This document shows, piece after piece, positions 7,686 to 15,349 of a stretch of DNA of 49,575 nt (positions are counted from its first letter, which is position 1; each line of letters opens with the position of its first letter). A program made the translations under genes and the position numbers. The stretch covers positions 1-49,575 of the forward strand of contig JAKSVF010000011.1 of NCBI GenBank assembly GCA_024408235.1, read 5' to 3'. The notes under the pieces are model-generated. The model worked only from the letters and a program-made list of their open reading frames with translations. It searched no databases and was not told the origin of the DNA. This DNA is from Bacilli bacterium (lineage in GTDB: Bacteria > Bacillota_I > Bacilli_A > RFN20 > CAG-826).

Positions 7686-8444
7686 ATGGAAACAAAGACA
7701 ATTACTTTTTATAGCCCTTGTCTAGAAAGGGACATGACAATCAGGGTGTATGGACATTATGGAAAACCGATACTCGCTTTCCCTTGCCAAGATGGAAACG
7801 CTTGGAATCTAGAAGATTTCGGCATGATTAACACAATGGCGCCATGGATTGAATCGGGTCAGATCAAAGTCTATGTCGTCGATAGCGATGACCAGGCTTC
7901 ATATTCAAGCAAATACTGGGATAAGCATCACCGCGCTTGGAAACTTGACCAGTATTTCTGGTGTGTCATCAATGAGGTGCTTCCTAGAATCTATGACGAC
8001 TGTGGCGGATTCATTAGACCGATCACCTTCGGCTGCTCACTTGGCGCGGACCATGCGACAAACATGTTCTTCAGAAGACCGGACTTATTTGATGGAGTCT
8101 TGGCCTTATCGGGATGCTGGGATGCAACATATACGTTTGATGGCTATTCAGATGACTATCTCTATGAGAACTGCCCATTGTTCTTCCTCAAAAACATGCC
8201 AAACAACCATTATTTCATCCCTCAGTACAACGAGAAGAAAATCATCTTATGCTGCGGTCAAGGCGCTTACGAACACTATGGCATCAACAACATCAAGACA
8301 TTCAAAGAGATATTCAAGGAAAAAGGCATCCAAGCTTGGGTTGATATCTGGGGATTCGATGTCAATCATGATTGGCCATGGTGGTTCAAGCAAGTCAATT
8401 ACTTCATGCCTCATCTCTTAGGCGATTATAAGTTCTCGAACTAA
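7686..8444 (+). CDS. Alpha/beta-hydrolase esterase family protein
   Basis: 252 residues, cytoplasmic (no signal peptide). Seen: the nucleophile elbow TFGCSLGADHA, a preceding strand ending YVVDSDDQ, and a C-terminal histidine in VNHDWPWW, giving the Ser-Asp/Glu-His triad of esterase-D / CE1-like hydrolases. An in-frame ATG at 7653 exists, but I chose 7686 because AAGGAAGG lies about 7 nt upstream of it and the conserved fold begins just after. It overlaps no gene and closes the malic enzyme run. Deacylation of small esters or carbohydrate esters is the likely reaction. Confidence 0.82.
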   Translation: METKTITFYSPCLERDMTIRVYGHYGKPILAFPCQDGNAWNLEDFGMINTMAPWIESGQIKVYVVDSDDQASYSSKYWDKHHRAWKLDQYFWCVINEVLPRIYDDCGGFIRPITFGCSLGADHATNMFFRRPDLFDGVLALSGCWDATYTFDGYSDDYLYENCPLFFLKNMPNNHYFIPQYNEKKIILCCGQGAYEHYGINNIKTFKEIFKEKGIQAWVDIWGFDVNHDWPWWFKQVNYFMPHLLGDYKFSN

Positions 8445-8450
8445 CATTTA

Positions 8451-8468
8451 TACCTAGAATAATAGGTA
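8451..8468. repeat. Small inverted repeat TACCTA-N6-TAGGTA
   Basis: TACCTA (8451-8456) and TAGGTA (8463-8468) flank GAATAA in the 3' space between convergent genes. Related units occur at 15303-15339 and 48770-48797. Confidence 0.4.
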
Positions 8469-8471
8469 AAG

Positions 8472-8507
8472 AAAAAGGTGCGTGTTATCGCACCTTTTAT
8501 TGTTTTC
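8472..8507. terminator. Bidirectional terminator between esterase and lacZ
   Basis: AAAAAGGTGCG and CGCACCTTTT (stem 8477-8482 / 8489-8494) around a 6-nt loop, with a T-run on both strands. It serves the convergent esterase (plus) and lacZ (minus). Confidence 0.9.
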
Positions 8508-8511
8508 TGTC

Positions 8512-11500
8512 CTATTTTTCAACAGGCTGAATGATGTATTTATAGGTAAAGCTTTCTTTAGTTGTTCTACGATACTTTTGTAGAGCAACAGGTCCACAGA
8601 TACCGGTGCCAACACCCATATTGAATCCCGAGATCGTAAGATATGACTCATGGCATTTCTCGACGTCTTCTCTATGGCTTGCAACCCTTAAGTCCTTATC
8701 GCTTAGCGGCTTAATTGAGAACTCAAATGGAGACTCAACCGCGGTGAATCTTAAGCCGGTCTTGCCATTTGTCACCTCGACAAATCTCGCCTCGGTTCTA
8801 TTTCCGCTTTCCTGAGGTCTTAAATTAGGCTCGATCATATCCTTGACCTGAGAAGAGAATTCTCCGATACCTGTGTGGTTTTCGATATCGCAGTAAGATT
8901 CTTCTTTTCTAGCTAAGTAGGTGACGTTTTGCATATCGTCCTCTAACGCGAATATATTTGAGAATCTTGGGAGCAGTTTATTTCCGCCTTTAGCCTGAGT
9001 GGACGTCACTTCAATCGATCCATCTCCGTGGATTACGTAGTTATCGATGATTTTCACTCCGTGGATAGAAGTCTTAACATCGATAAGCACGGTATTTCCG
9101 TCCTTTCTAGCCTTGATGGACCTGAGTTTAGGCTGAGCCTTATAAAATCCCGAGATATTCCACCAGATGGCTTCATACGCGTCATTATCCATCTTTGTTC
9201 TAGCGATTGAATGGAGAGCAGGGGCTTTAACCATCTGAACGTCTTTATATTTGTAGGATGAGATTCCTCCGGTCTTTAAGTCGAACGAGAGCTCGCCATC
9301 CTTATAGGTAATGACTTTCTTTCCGTCCTCGTCTTTTAATTCGAGATCGCTGTCGGTAACTTCAACACTAGGCATTTCCCTAGAGATGATTAACTGTTCT
9401 TCAAATGAGACCTTGTCATCGTTCTTATCGACATATCTTAAGTTAATGAATACGTCTCCAGTTGTAGGGATATCTAAAGATATTTCCTCTTTGCTCCACG
9501 CTGAAGTGTTGAGCTCTAGAGATATATCGCTACCTTTAACTCCATTAACCTCGATGTTATATGAGATGTCATATCTAGATGCGGATGAGAATGAATTTGT
9601 GTTCCAGACTTCAATCTTTCCTTCTCCAAGATATTTGAATCTGAGCGGACGGTAGACGTATTTCATGTTTCTAGCGCCGGTTGAAGGTGCTCTATCAGGA
9701 TAGAAGAGTCCATCGCAGCAGAAATTGCCATCGTGGAGATATTCTCCGTGGTCTCCTCCGTATGTGTATTTGATTGGACCATCTTCATGATAGATTGCGT
9801 GATCGACGAATTCCCAAATGCAACCACCCATTAAGGAGTCGTATTCAAGGACCTCATCAAAGTATTCTTCTAAGCATCCAGGGCCGACACCCATTGCGTG
9901 AGCGTATTCGCACATGAAGAATGGGACTTCCATCATCTTCTTGTTATGGCTATTTTTCTTTAGTGTCTTCGAACCTACTCCATGGATGAGTGGGATTGAT
10001 GGATACATCATAGATGTAACATCGACGTGGACATCTTTCTTGTGGATGGCGGATTCTAAATGGACGGGAATATCTGTTCTTTCTTTTATGTATTTGATCG
10101 ACTCGTAATGGCACTTCATGCCTCCGCATTCATTGCCGAGTGACCATAAAGCGATAGAAGGGTTGCTCTTGAATGTGTTATAGAGTCTCTTGATTCTATC
10201 TAAGATGTGTGGAGCCCACTTGAGGTTGTTTGTGATCTTGCCGTTTCCGGAATCGGCCATGCCTCCAACGCCATGTGTCTCTAAATCGTTTTCAGCGCAG
10301 ACATAGAAACCGTATATATCGGCGAGTTCGATGAGAAGTGGATCTGGTGGGTAGTGGGAGGTTCTGATGGAGTTGATTCCGTATTCCTTCATCACTCGTA
10401 AATCCCTATCGATATCTTCAGGGGTCATCGTATATCCGTTCTTTGGATCGGTGTCGTGGTGATTGACTCCCTTCCACTTGACGTTCTTGTTGTTGAAATA
10501 GTAGATGTCTCCTTTAATCTCAACAGTCTTAAAACCGACATTCTTTTTGACGTATTCGACGACTTTTCCGTCTTTAACGAGTTCAATCTCTAATAAATAG
10601 AGATTAGGTTCTTCGGCATTCCATTCTTTTACGTCTTTGATTTCGCCATCAAGCTTTCCGTTTGCCGCCTCGATTACTCTATCGAATGCGAAACCGTGTC
10701 CGGTTAAGGAAACGTGCAATGTCGCGCCTTCTCCGTTGATTGTTTCAACATCTAAAGCGAACAAATAGCCGTTTTCTATACGTCTAGTTTCGAAATCAAA
10801 ATCCCAGATTCTCGTCTTTTCCTGTTCGTATAAGACGACATCTCTAAAGATGCCGTTGCATCTAAACATGTCCTGGTCTTCTAAATAAGTGCCGTTGCAC
10901 CATCTATGCATGACTAAGACGATCTCATTTTCGCCATGTGCTAAGTATTCATTGATTAAGAACTCAGATGAGTTATGAGAGCCTTCTCCATAGCCAACGA
11001 ATTTTCCGTTGATGAATAAGTCGAAGTTATTAGAGACTCCAAAGAAGCGAAGGATATAATCCTTTTCTAATGAATCGATGTCGAATTTTCTACGATATGC
11101 TGAGATGAAGTTATAAACGTTTTTTGGTCTATATATCTCTGGATGTATTTTGGTTGGGTTAGAAACATTGATTCCGAAACAAGGTTTGACTTTCTTGTTC
11201 GTTGGAATCTTTGGAGGGTTGCATGGGAACTGGTAGTGGACATTCGTGTAGAAAGGAATGTCATAGCCTCTCATCTGAATGCATGAAGGCACGTCAATCG
11301 TGTCCCAATCGATGTTTTCTACATCAGCCTCAATTGGGAAATCATTTGGATTTGGGTAGAATTTGAAATCCCAGTCTCCATTTAAGATTCTGACAAGTGG
11401 AGACTTGTATCTATATTCCTTAATTCCAATTCCGTCAGCACTTTTCTTATCAGGATAAGGGATGAAGTAATTTCTTGGTGAGAGTCTATTGATTTCGAAC

Positions 11501-11544
11501 GTCGAAAAATCGCAATAGTTATCGAGCTTCCATTTGTAGTTCAT
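8512..11544 (-). CDS. lacZ: Beta-galactosidase, glycoside hydrolase family 2
   Basis: 1010 residues, the full LacZ architecture: sugar-binding and immunoglobulin-like domains, the TIM barrel, then the C-terminal beta-sandwich. It hydrolyses beta-galactosides such as lactose in the cytoplasm (no signal peptide). Catalytic residues: acid/base Glu in SLGNECGGMKCH and nucleophile Glu in FFMCEYAHAMGVGPG. Other family blocks are KGVNHHDTDPKNGYT, IRTSHYPPDPLLIELAD and GGCIWEFVDHAI. It is not next to a permease or a LacI gene, so uptake must be encoded elsewhere. A perfect 14-bp palindrome 25 bp upstream of the start is a candidate operator. Confidence 0.94.
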   Translation of the reverse strand: MNYKWKLDNYCDFSTFEINRLSPRNYFIPYPDKKSADGIGIKEYRYKSPLVRILNGDWDFKFYPNPNDFPIEADVENIDWDTIDVPSCIQMRGYDIPFYTNVHYQFPCNPPKIPTNKKVKPCFGINVSNPTKIHPEIYRPKNVYNFISAYRRKFDIDSLEKDYILRFFGVSNNFDLFINGKFVGYGEGSHNSSEFLINEYLAHGENEIVLVMHRWCNGTYLEDQDMFRCNGIFRDVVLYEQEKTRIWDFDFETRRIENGYLFALDVETINGEGATLHVSLTGHGFAFDRVIEAANGKLDGEIKDVKEWNAEEPNLYLLEIELVKDGKVVEYVKKNVGFKTVEIKGDIYYFNNKNVKWKGVNHHDTDPKNGYTMTPEDIDRDLRVMKEYGINSIRTSHYPPDPLLIELADIYGFYVCAENDLETHGVGGMADSGNGKITNNLKWAPHILDRIKRLYNTFKSNPSIALWSLGNECGGMKCHYESIKYIKERTDIPVHLESAIHKKDVHVDVTSMMYPSIPLIHGVGSKTLKKNSHNKKMMEVPFFMCEYAHAMGVGPGCLEEYFDEVLEYDSLMGGCIWEFVDHAIYHEDGPIKYTYGGDHGEYLHDGNFCCDGLFYPDRAPSTGARNMKYVYRPLRFKYLGEGKIEVWNTNSFSSASRYDISYNIEVNGVKGSDISLELNTSAWSKEEISLDIPTTGDVFINLRYVDKNDDKVSFEEQLIISREMPSVEVTDSDLELKDEDGKKVITYKDGELSFDLKTGGISSYKYKDVQMVKAPALHSIARTKMDNDAYEAIWWNISGFYKAQPKLRSIKARKDGNTVLIDVKTSIHGVKIIDNYVIHGDGSIEVTSTQAKGGNKLLPRFSNIFALEDDMQNVTYLARKEESYCDIENHTGIGEFSSQVKDMIEPNLRPQESGNRTEARFVEVTNGKTGLRFTAVESPFEFSIKPLSDKDLRVASHREDVEKCHESYLTISGFNMGVGTGICGPVALQKYRRTTKESFTYKYIIQPVEK

Positions 11545-11568
11545 AAAATACCGCCTATATGTCGTGTT

Positions 11569-11582
11569 TATGATAAATCATA
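11569..11582 (-). promoter_or_regulatory. Candidate operator upstream of lacZ
   Basis: TATGATAAATCATA is a perfect inverted repeat (arms TATGAT/ATCATA, 2-nt centre), 25 bp before the lacZ start and within its promoter region. A repressor or activator could bind here; none is encoded nearby. Confidence 0.35.
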
Positions 11583-11583
11583 C

Positions 11584-11609
11584 AAACAAAAAGTGCCAAT
11601 AAATGGCAC
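11584..11609 (-). terminator. Terminator of the minus-strand esterase ahead of lacZ
   Basis: On the minus strand, GTGCCA-TTTAT-TGGCAC (11593-11609) is followed by TTTTTGTTT. It separates the esterase from lacZ, so lacZ needs its own promoter. Confidence 0.85.
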
Positions 11610-11639
11610 GATTTGACGTTTTATTGGCAAGATTGCACA

Positions 11640-12440
11640 TTATTGAGCAATATCGACATCATCGAAGTAGACAAACGAGAGGAATGACATGAGGTGCTTT
11701 TCCCATGTTTCTTCGTTGTGAATGCCGTTAACATCCACCCTTAATCTGGACCTTACTCCATTCTTTTTGAAGAATTCATGAAGCTTGACCGCGCTAGAAT
11801 AATACATATTCTCATCGTATGAGCCGTCGCTTGATTCTTTCTTTCCGACATAGATGAAATTCCTGCAATCTTTATTCAAGTTGGAATGGATGAATCTATT
11901 GAACGCCTTAGGCGCTAAGAATGGGCAATTGGAGAAAATGCCCGCCGCCCCGAATACGTCAGGAAATGCGTTTGTTGCATATACGGTAAAAAGCGCACCA
12001 AGAGATGAGCCCATCAAGCACGTCGCTTCCTTTTCTTTCTTGACTGGGAACCTTCCCTGTATGAAAGGGATGATCGTGTGGACTAAATCATAGGCAAAAG
12101 CTTTGCAAACTCTAGTATCCTGACTCTCCCATTCTTTTGAAGCGAGATTCTCTACTTTCCATGGCATGTATTCATTAAGCCTTCCAAGATCGCTTCCGGC
12201 GTTTGAAATAGCGACGCCGCATATTCTCTTATTGAAGTTGGTTGCCATGATAGACAGATATTTGCCCATGTGCAAAGAACGGCCAAAAGCGGCTTCGTTG
12301 TTCTTGAAAATATTCTGTCCATCAAGCATGTATAAAGAGTCATACATGATGTCCGAATTCTGATAATTCCTAGGAATGGAGACGGTGATTCTCACCTTCC
12401 TTTTGGTCTTTGGCAAATATAAATCGAACTTTGTAAGCAT
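11640..12440 (-). CDS. Alpha/beta-hydrolase esterase family protein
   Basis: 266 residues, esterase-D / CE1-like. Seen: the strand LYMLDGQNIF near residue 35, the nucleophile elbow CLMGSSLGALFTVYA, and a C-terminal His in VNGIHNEETWEKHL. No signal peptide, so it is probably cytoplasmic. It is one of three esterase-family genes in the window (with 7686-8444 and 36731-37831) that differ clearly in sequence. It lies upstream of lacZ on the same strand but behind a terminator. Ester removal from partly digested plant or mucin oligosaccharides would fit the neighbouring LacZ; this is inference. Confidence 0.8.
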   Translation of the reverse strand: MLTKFDLYLPKTKRKVRITVSIPRNYQNSDIMYDSLYMLDGQNIFKNNEAAFGRSLHMGKYLSIMATNFNKRICGVAISNAGSDLGRLNEYMPWKVENLASKEWESQDTRVCKAFAYDLVHTIIPFIQGRFPVKKEKEATCLMGSSLGALFTVYATNAFPDVFGAAGIFSNCPFLAPKAFNRFIHSNLNKDCRNFIYVGKKESSDGSYDENMYYSSAVKLHEFFKKNGVRSRLRVDVNGIHNEETWEKHLMSFLSFVYFDDVDIAQ

Positions 12441-12475
12441 AAAACTGAGTTAATTATACGGTTTTTGTAATATTT

Positions 12476-12531
12476 TTGGTAAAAAATCCAAAAAACTCCT
12501 CTATTAGTTAGTAGAGAGGAAAATTTTTATG
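12476..12531 (+). promoter_or_regulatory. Shared A-tract/inverted-repeat leader, copy C
   Basis: TTGGTAAAAAATCC, AAAAAACTC, then an inverted repeat with arms CTCTA (12499-12503) and TAGAG (12512-12516), then AGAGAGG and the ATG at 12529. A -10-like TATTAG lies 20 nt after TTGGTA. The arms differ from those of the other three copies, yet pairing is kept. Confidence 0.6.
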
Positions 12532-13284
12532 CACAAAAACATTGGGTTTAAAAAAGAAGACGAATTCGTGGAAGCTTTAGACGGCAAAAAGGCTGGAGAG
12601 CTTTCACACAACCTCAAACATATTTTGCGAGAAATGTTTGGGTTTTTTAAGGAAACGGATAAGGTGAGATGCGAACTTGTTCCAAATTACCAGAAGCCAG
12701 ATTTCTTCATCGAGATGAACGGAGTTAGAAAGTACGTATCTCTGAAGCACGGAAAGGCAAAGACTGTAGGGCAAGATAAAATAAAACCTTTTATTCTCTA
12801 TCTAAGAGAATGCGGTCTAAGCAAAGAAGGACAGAAAACGATTCTCCTGTTGCAGTTTGGCGATGGCACTTTAGATGGGTCTGGTGATAAGCGATTACCT
12901 TATGATGAGTTGGTTTTGAAGTATAAAAAACGAATCGAGGAATTGAACGAGGAACTTAATGAAGACAAGGATTTCATTAAAGCTTTTGTGGAAAGATATG
13001 TCTTTAAGGGAACCGTATCGACGAACATCGAAGCGGATTACATTTACCACGGAGACGTGAACTATGGCGTCATAGTCTCAAAGGCACAACTATTTAAACA
13101 TCTAGAAAGACGCTCGTACGCCTATATGATCAATCCTCACGTTGGCCCGCTCCAATTTAAGCCTCACGCCCGTTATAGCGGCGAAAAGGAGATATTAAAT
13201 GAGCACCAAAGGTGGAAAGTCGACATTAACTGGGCCAATCTAGCAAGCGACATGGATTATATTTCGGAGCGATACGATGGGTAA
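12529..13284 (+). CDS. PD-(D/E)XK-like protein, paralogue of 37968-38720
   Basis: 251 residues, not recognised as a named family. It has a nuclease-like core: KPDFFIEM (PD motif), then about 14 residues later VSLKHGKA, a Ser-x-Lys in place of Glu-x-Lys, with a Glu-rich helix before it (EDEFVEAL...GELSHNLK). Further blocks shared with its paralogue are QKTILLLQFGDGTLDGSG, ADYIYHGDVNYGV, and GPLQFKPHARY near the end. By eye, identity to the paralogue is around 40%. Both are stand-alone genes with the same leader and lie near tRNA genes. A restriction- or defence-type nuclease is possible, but the missing acidic residue means activity is uncertain. An inverted tRNA fragment begins 4 nt past the stop. 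Confidence 0.65.
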   Translation: MHKNIGFKKEDEFVEALDGKKAGELSHNLKHILREMFGFFKETDKVRCELVPNYQKPDFFIEMNGVRKYVSLKHGKAKTVGQDKIKPFILYLRECGLSKEGQKTILLLQFGDGTLDGSGDKRLPYDELVLKYKKRIEELNEELNEDKDFIKAFVERYVFKGTVSTNIEADYIYHGDVNYGVIVSKAQLFKHLERRSYAYMINPHVGPLQFKPHARYSGEKEILNEHQRWKVDINWANLASDMDYISERYDG

Positions 13285-13287
13285 GCG

Positions 13288-13338
13288 CATAACCTGGGTA
13301 CGTCGGGAGTTCAACCATCTCTCCGCCAATGGCAACAA
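13288..13338 (+). repeat. Inverted diverged copy of the initiator-tRNA 3' half and trailer
   Basis: CATAACCTGGGT (13288-13299) is the exact reverse complement of tRNA positions 13403-13414. The match then continues in blocks (GTCGG, TTCAA, CCATC, CTCCGC, GGCAACAAA) through the T-arm, acceptor and trailer into the terminator. The copy starts at the anticodon and faces the real tRNA across the terminator. Confidence 0.75.
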
Positions 13339-13367
13339 AAAAAGCCTGATTGCTCAGGCTTTGTTGC
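13337..13367 (-). terminator. Terminator of the initiator tRNA gene
   Basis: AGCCTGA-TTGC-TCAGGCT (13343-13360) with a seven-T run on the minus strand (13337-13343). The stem can be lengthened by GGCAACAAA/TTTGTTGCC because of the flanking inverted duplication. Confidence 0.85.
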
Positions 13368-13371
13368 CGAT

Positions 13372-13448
13372 TGGTTGCGGAGGATGGATTTGAACCACCG
13401 ACACCCAGGTTATGGGCCTGGTGAGCTACCAGGCTGCTCTACCCCGCG
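13372..13448 (-). tRNA. Initiator tRNA-fMet (anticodon CAT)
   Basis: 77 nt including the encoded CCA. The 5' end CGCGGGG leaves the C1-A72 mismatch that marks bacterial initiator tRNA. The D-arm is GAGC...GCTC, the anticodon stem CCAGG/CCTGG and the T-arm contains TTCAAAT. The anticodon loop reads CCCATAA, so position 33 is C rather than the nearly universal T, and the third anticodon-stem pair is A-T instead of G-C. Both are unusual for a bacterial initiator. Confidence 0.93.
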
Positions 13449-13628
13449 ATAATTTTCGGCTCGACTATATTAAACAAATAGATATTAAGTTGCAACACAA
13501 TTCATATTATTTTTTTAATTTAGTGTGGTGGAACCATTTAATTCTTTATTTATTAATAAGATTTGTTTTGCATGCAGGCGTAAAGATAAGTATTGTTATT
13601 TTGCTCCAATCATTGGAGGTTTATATAT

Positions 13629-14726
13629 ATGTTAGATTTATTGCTTGAAGCTTTGAAATTTGATACCTGCCCTGCGTGGCTCGCTAATATAGTGTTCGTT
13701 GTGGCACTGGCTTTAGGAGTGTTCCTTCTGGTCAAATGCTGCGACATAATGGTCGATAACTCTTCCGCGCTCGCCAAAAGGCTTGGAATACCTGCGCTTG
13801 TCGTCGGACTTACAATCGTCGCGATTGGAACATCGTGCCCTGAATTAGCTGTATCGGTTTCGGATTCGATATCCGTTCTTAGAAATGGTGGATATGCGAA
13901 TACCGCAGTAGGTAATGTTGTCGGATCGAATATCTGCAACATCTTGCTCGTTTTAGGATTCTCATCCGTGTTTACTCCTATAATAATCAAAAAGAACATA
14001 ATTAAGAAGGAGTACCCAATTTTATTGGGTATCACAGGAATTCTTGTCTTATTCGGCCTCGTCTGGGGAACCTCAACCGGCGACTATGCGATTTTAAGAT
14101 GGGAGGCAATCATCCTTGTTTGTTTGATTCCTTGCTATATTGCGTATCTCGTCATCAACGCCAAAAGACATCCTGAAGAGGCGCCATCTGAGGATGAAGA
14201 AGAAACTCTTTCAGAAGTTAAAGAAAAGAAAGCAAAGCCTGTTTGGCTCTTGATAATCTTAGCCATCGCTGGCGCTCTAGGCGTTGCTCTTGGTGGTGAC
14301 TGCGTTGTCGTTGGTGCTAAGGGAATTGCAAACTCAATAGCAACTGTGGCTGGTTGGGATCCAAATTTATCTCAGACATTGATTGCTATGACGATTGTTG
14401 CCGTAGGCACGTCGCTTCCAGAACTCGTCACATCTACAATCGCCGCGAAACGCGGAGAAAACGATTTGGCACTTGGAAATGTCATTGGCTCGAATATCTT
14501 CAACACAATCTTTGTCCTTGGCATATCTGGAACGATTACACCTCTAACCGCTAACGGAACCTTGTTGGTTGATGTTCTTGTTATGGCGGGCGTCACAATT
14601 CTCGTTTATATCTTCGCCTTGTGGAAAGGTAAGGTAACTAAGTGGATGGGAGGAACAATGCTCGGCCTATATTTCCTGTTCCTTGTATTCATGATTCTTA
14701 GAACAACTGGAATAATTGCTATGTAA
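13629..14726 (+). CDS. Calcium/sodium antiporter, CaCA family (YrbG-like)
   Basis: 365 residues with about ten membrane spans in two inverted halves, each carrying the alpha repeat: GTSCPELAVSVS...NVVGSNICNILLVLG and GTSLPELVTSTIAA...NVIGSNIFNTIFVLG. Between them is an acidic/Lys-rich cytoplasmic loop (PSEDEEETLSEVKEKK). It exchanges Na+ for Ca2+ across the membrane. An upstream in-frame ATG at 13593 is possible; I chose 13629 because GGAGG lies 10 nt before it and the extra 12 residues are atypical. It is a single gene with its own terminator. Confidence 0.92.
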   Translation: MLDLLLEALKFDTCPAWLANIVFVVALALGVFLLVKCCDIMVDNSSALAKRLGIPALVVGLTIVAIGTSCPELAVSVSDSISVLRNGGYANTAVGNVVGSNICNILLVLGFSSVFTPIIIKKNIIKKEYPILLGITGILVLFGLVWGTSTGDYAILRWEAIILVCLIPCYIAYLVINAKRHPEEAPSEDEEETLSEVKEKKAKPVWLLIILAIAGALGVALGGDCVVVGAKGIANSIATVAGWDPNLSQTLIAMTIVAVGTSLPELVTSTIAAKRGENDLALGNVIGSNIFNTIFVLGISGTITPLTANGTLLVDVLVMAGVTILVYIFALWKGKVTKWMGGTMLGLYFLFLVFMILRTTGIIAM

Positions 14727-14731
14727 AAGAC

Positions 14732-14767
14732 AAAAGGGATGCCTCCGTACATCCCTTTTTCTTTTTT
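14732..14767 (+). terminator. Intrinsic terminator after the antiporter
   Basis: AAAAGGGATG and CATCCCTTTTT (stem 14736-14741 / 14750-14755) with a long T-rich tail. It is followed by a perfect 8-bp hairpin GTAAGGTG-N7-CACCTTAC of unknown role; from there to 14887 I see no gene. Confidence 0.9.
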
Positions 14768-14887
14768 GTAGTAAGGTGACTCCGACACCTTACAATCTTG
14801 GCCTCTTCCGCGGATAGAGGTTAAGCTAGGAGAGACGTGTCAAACGGTTATAACTCACAGGCCCATCCCTGAAAGTTGCCAAATGAC

Positions 14888-14915
14888 TTGAACGATCATT
14901 CTCTTTTGCTATAAT
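14888..14915 (+). promoter_or_regulatory. Promoter of the short RNA opposing peptide B
   Basis: TTGAAC (14888-14893), a 16-nt spacer and TATAAT (14910-14915). It leads only to a terminator hairpin about 20 nt past the expected start, the same plan as at 1777-1847. Confidence 0.6.
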
Positions 14916-14921
14916 TAAGAT

Positions 14922-14957
14922 GCTTTTTTGGTTCCCCCTAATGGGAACTTTTATTTT
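14922..14957 (+). ncRNA. Short antisense RNA candidate, copy B
   Basis: Hairpin GTTCCC/GGGAAC (14931-14936, 14943-14948) followed by TTTTATTTT. It is antisense to the last codons, stop and 3' UTR of the minus-strand peptide. The hairpin sequence differs from copy A but is paired equally well, so structure is kept while sequence drifts. Confidence 0.45.
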
Positions 14958-15012
14958 GCAATCTAACTAGAATCGTAATAACCACTACGATAGCTACGGC
15001 TACCAGGTTCAT
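14938..15012 (-). CDS. 24-residue hydrophobic peptide, candidate type I toxin (copy B)
   Basis: Starts MNLVAVAIVV, continues hydrophobic to ILVRLQNK and ends SSH: one short membrane span and a basic, polar tail. It is homologous to the copy A peptide (LVA, then ILV plus Lys/Arg at the same places). GGAGAAGGG stands 10 nt upstream. An alternative start in the same frame at 15063 directly follows the shared leader and would give 41 residues with a second hydrophobic segment (MSSLVLVFLSVEKG). I cannot decide between them. The 3' end is covered by a convergent RNA. Confidence 0.5.
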   Translation of the reverse strand: MNLVAVAIVVVITILVRLQNKSSH

Positions 15013-15060
15013 TACAAGACAACCCTTCTCCACGCTAAGAAAGACGAGAACAAGTGAAGA

Positions 15061-15115
15061 CATAATTATTGTGCCCTCACTAATAAGTAGTGGACTTTTT
15101 TCGATTTTTTACCAA
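15061..15115 (-). promoter_or_regulatory. Shared A-tract/inverted-repeat leader, copy B
   Basis: On the minus strand TTGGTAAAAAATCG, AAAAAAGTC, then CACTA-N5-TAGTG (15078-15092), then GAGGG and an ATG at 15063. A -10-like TACTTA lies 20 nt after TTGGTA. On the plus strand the same repeat, followed by GACTTTTTT, could act as a second terminator for the opposing RNA. From 15116 to 15302 I see no gene. Confidence 0.6.
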
Positions 15116-15302
15116 GAATTTTTCAAAAATGGTAGATATCGAACAAAAAGTGGAAAACTTGTTCTGAAACTTTTGGAGTCAGATGACATTTACGTGTATT
15201 TACGATTATTAAGTGGATATTTCCACATTTTTGAAATACATAAGACATTTTAATAGGCATAATTGCATCACCAAAAGCATATATGTCTTGATTTAACCGA
15301 AA

Positions 15303-15339
15303 TATCTTTATACCTAATAGACTAGGTAAAAAGATAACA
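15303..15339. repeat. Small dispersed hairpin repeat
   Basis: Arms 15303-15316 and 15323-15336 match at 13 of 14 positions around a 6-nt loop (core TACCTA-ATAGAC-TAGGTA). The 16-mer AGGTAAAAAGATAACA (15324-15339) recurs exactly at 48782-48797. Confidence 0.5.
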
Positions 15340-15349
15340 TATTCAAACA

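Noticed and set aside
12476..13448. Integrated element at a tRNA attachment site
   Set aside because: The tRNA fragment is inverted relative to the tRNA, whereas integrase-made att duplications are direct repeats, and no integrase is present.
14769..14798. tRNA-like 3' half on the minus strand (TGTAAGGTGTCGGAG)
   Set aside because: It follows the terminator-then-inverted-tRNA pattern and contains a TGT anticodon-like triplet, but no parent tRNA is present and most of the match is one 8-bp hairpin, so it may be chance.
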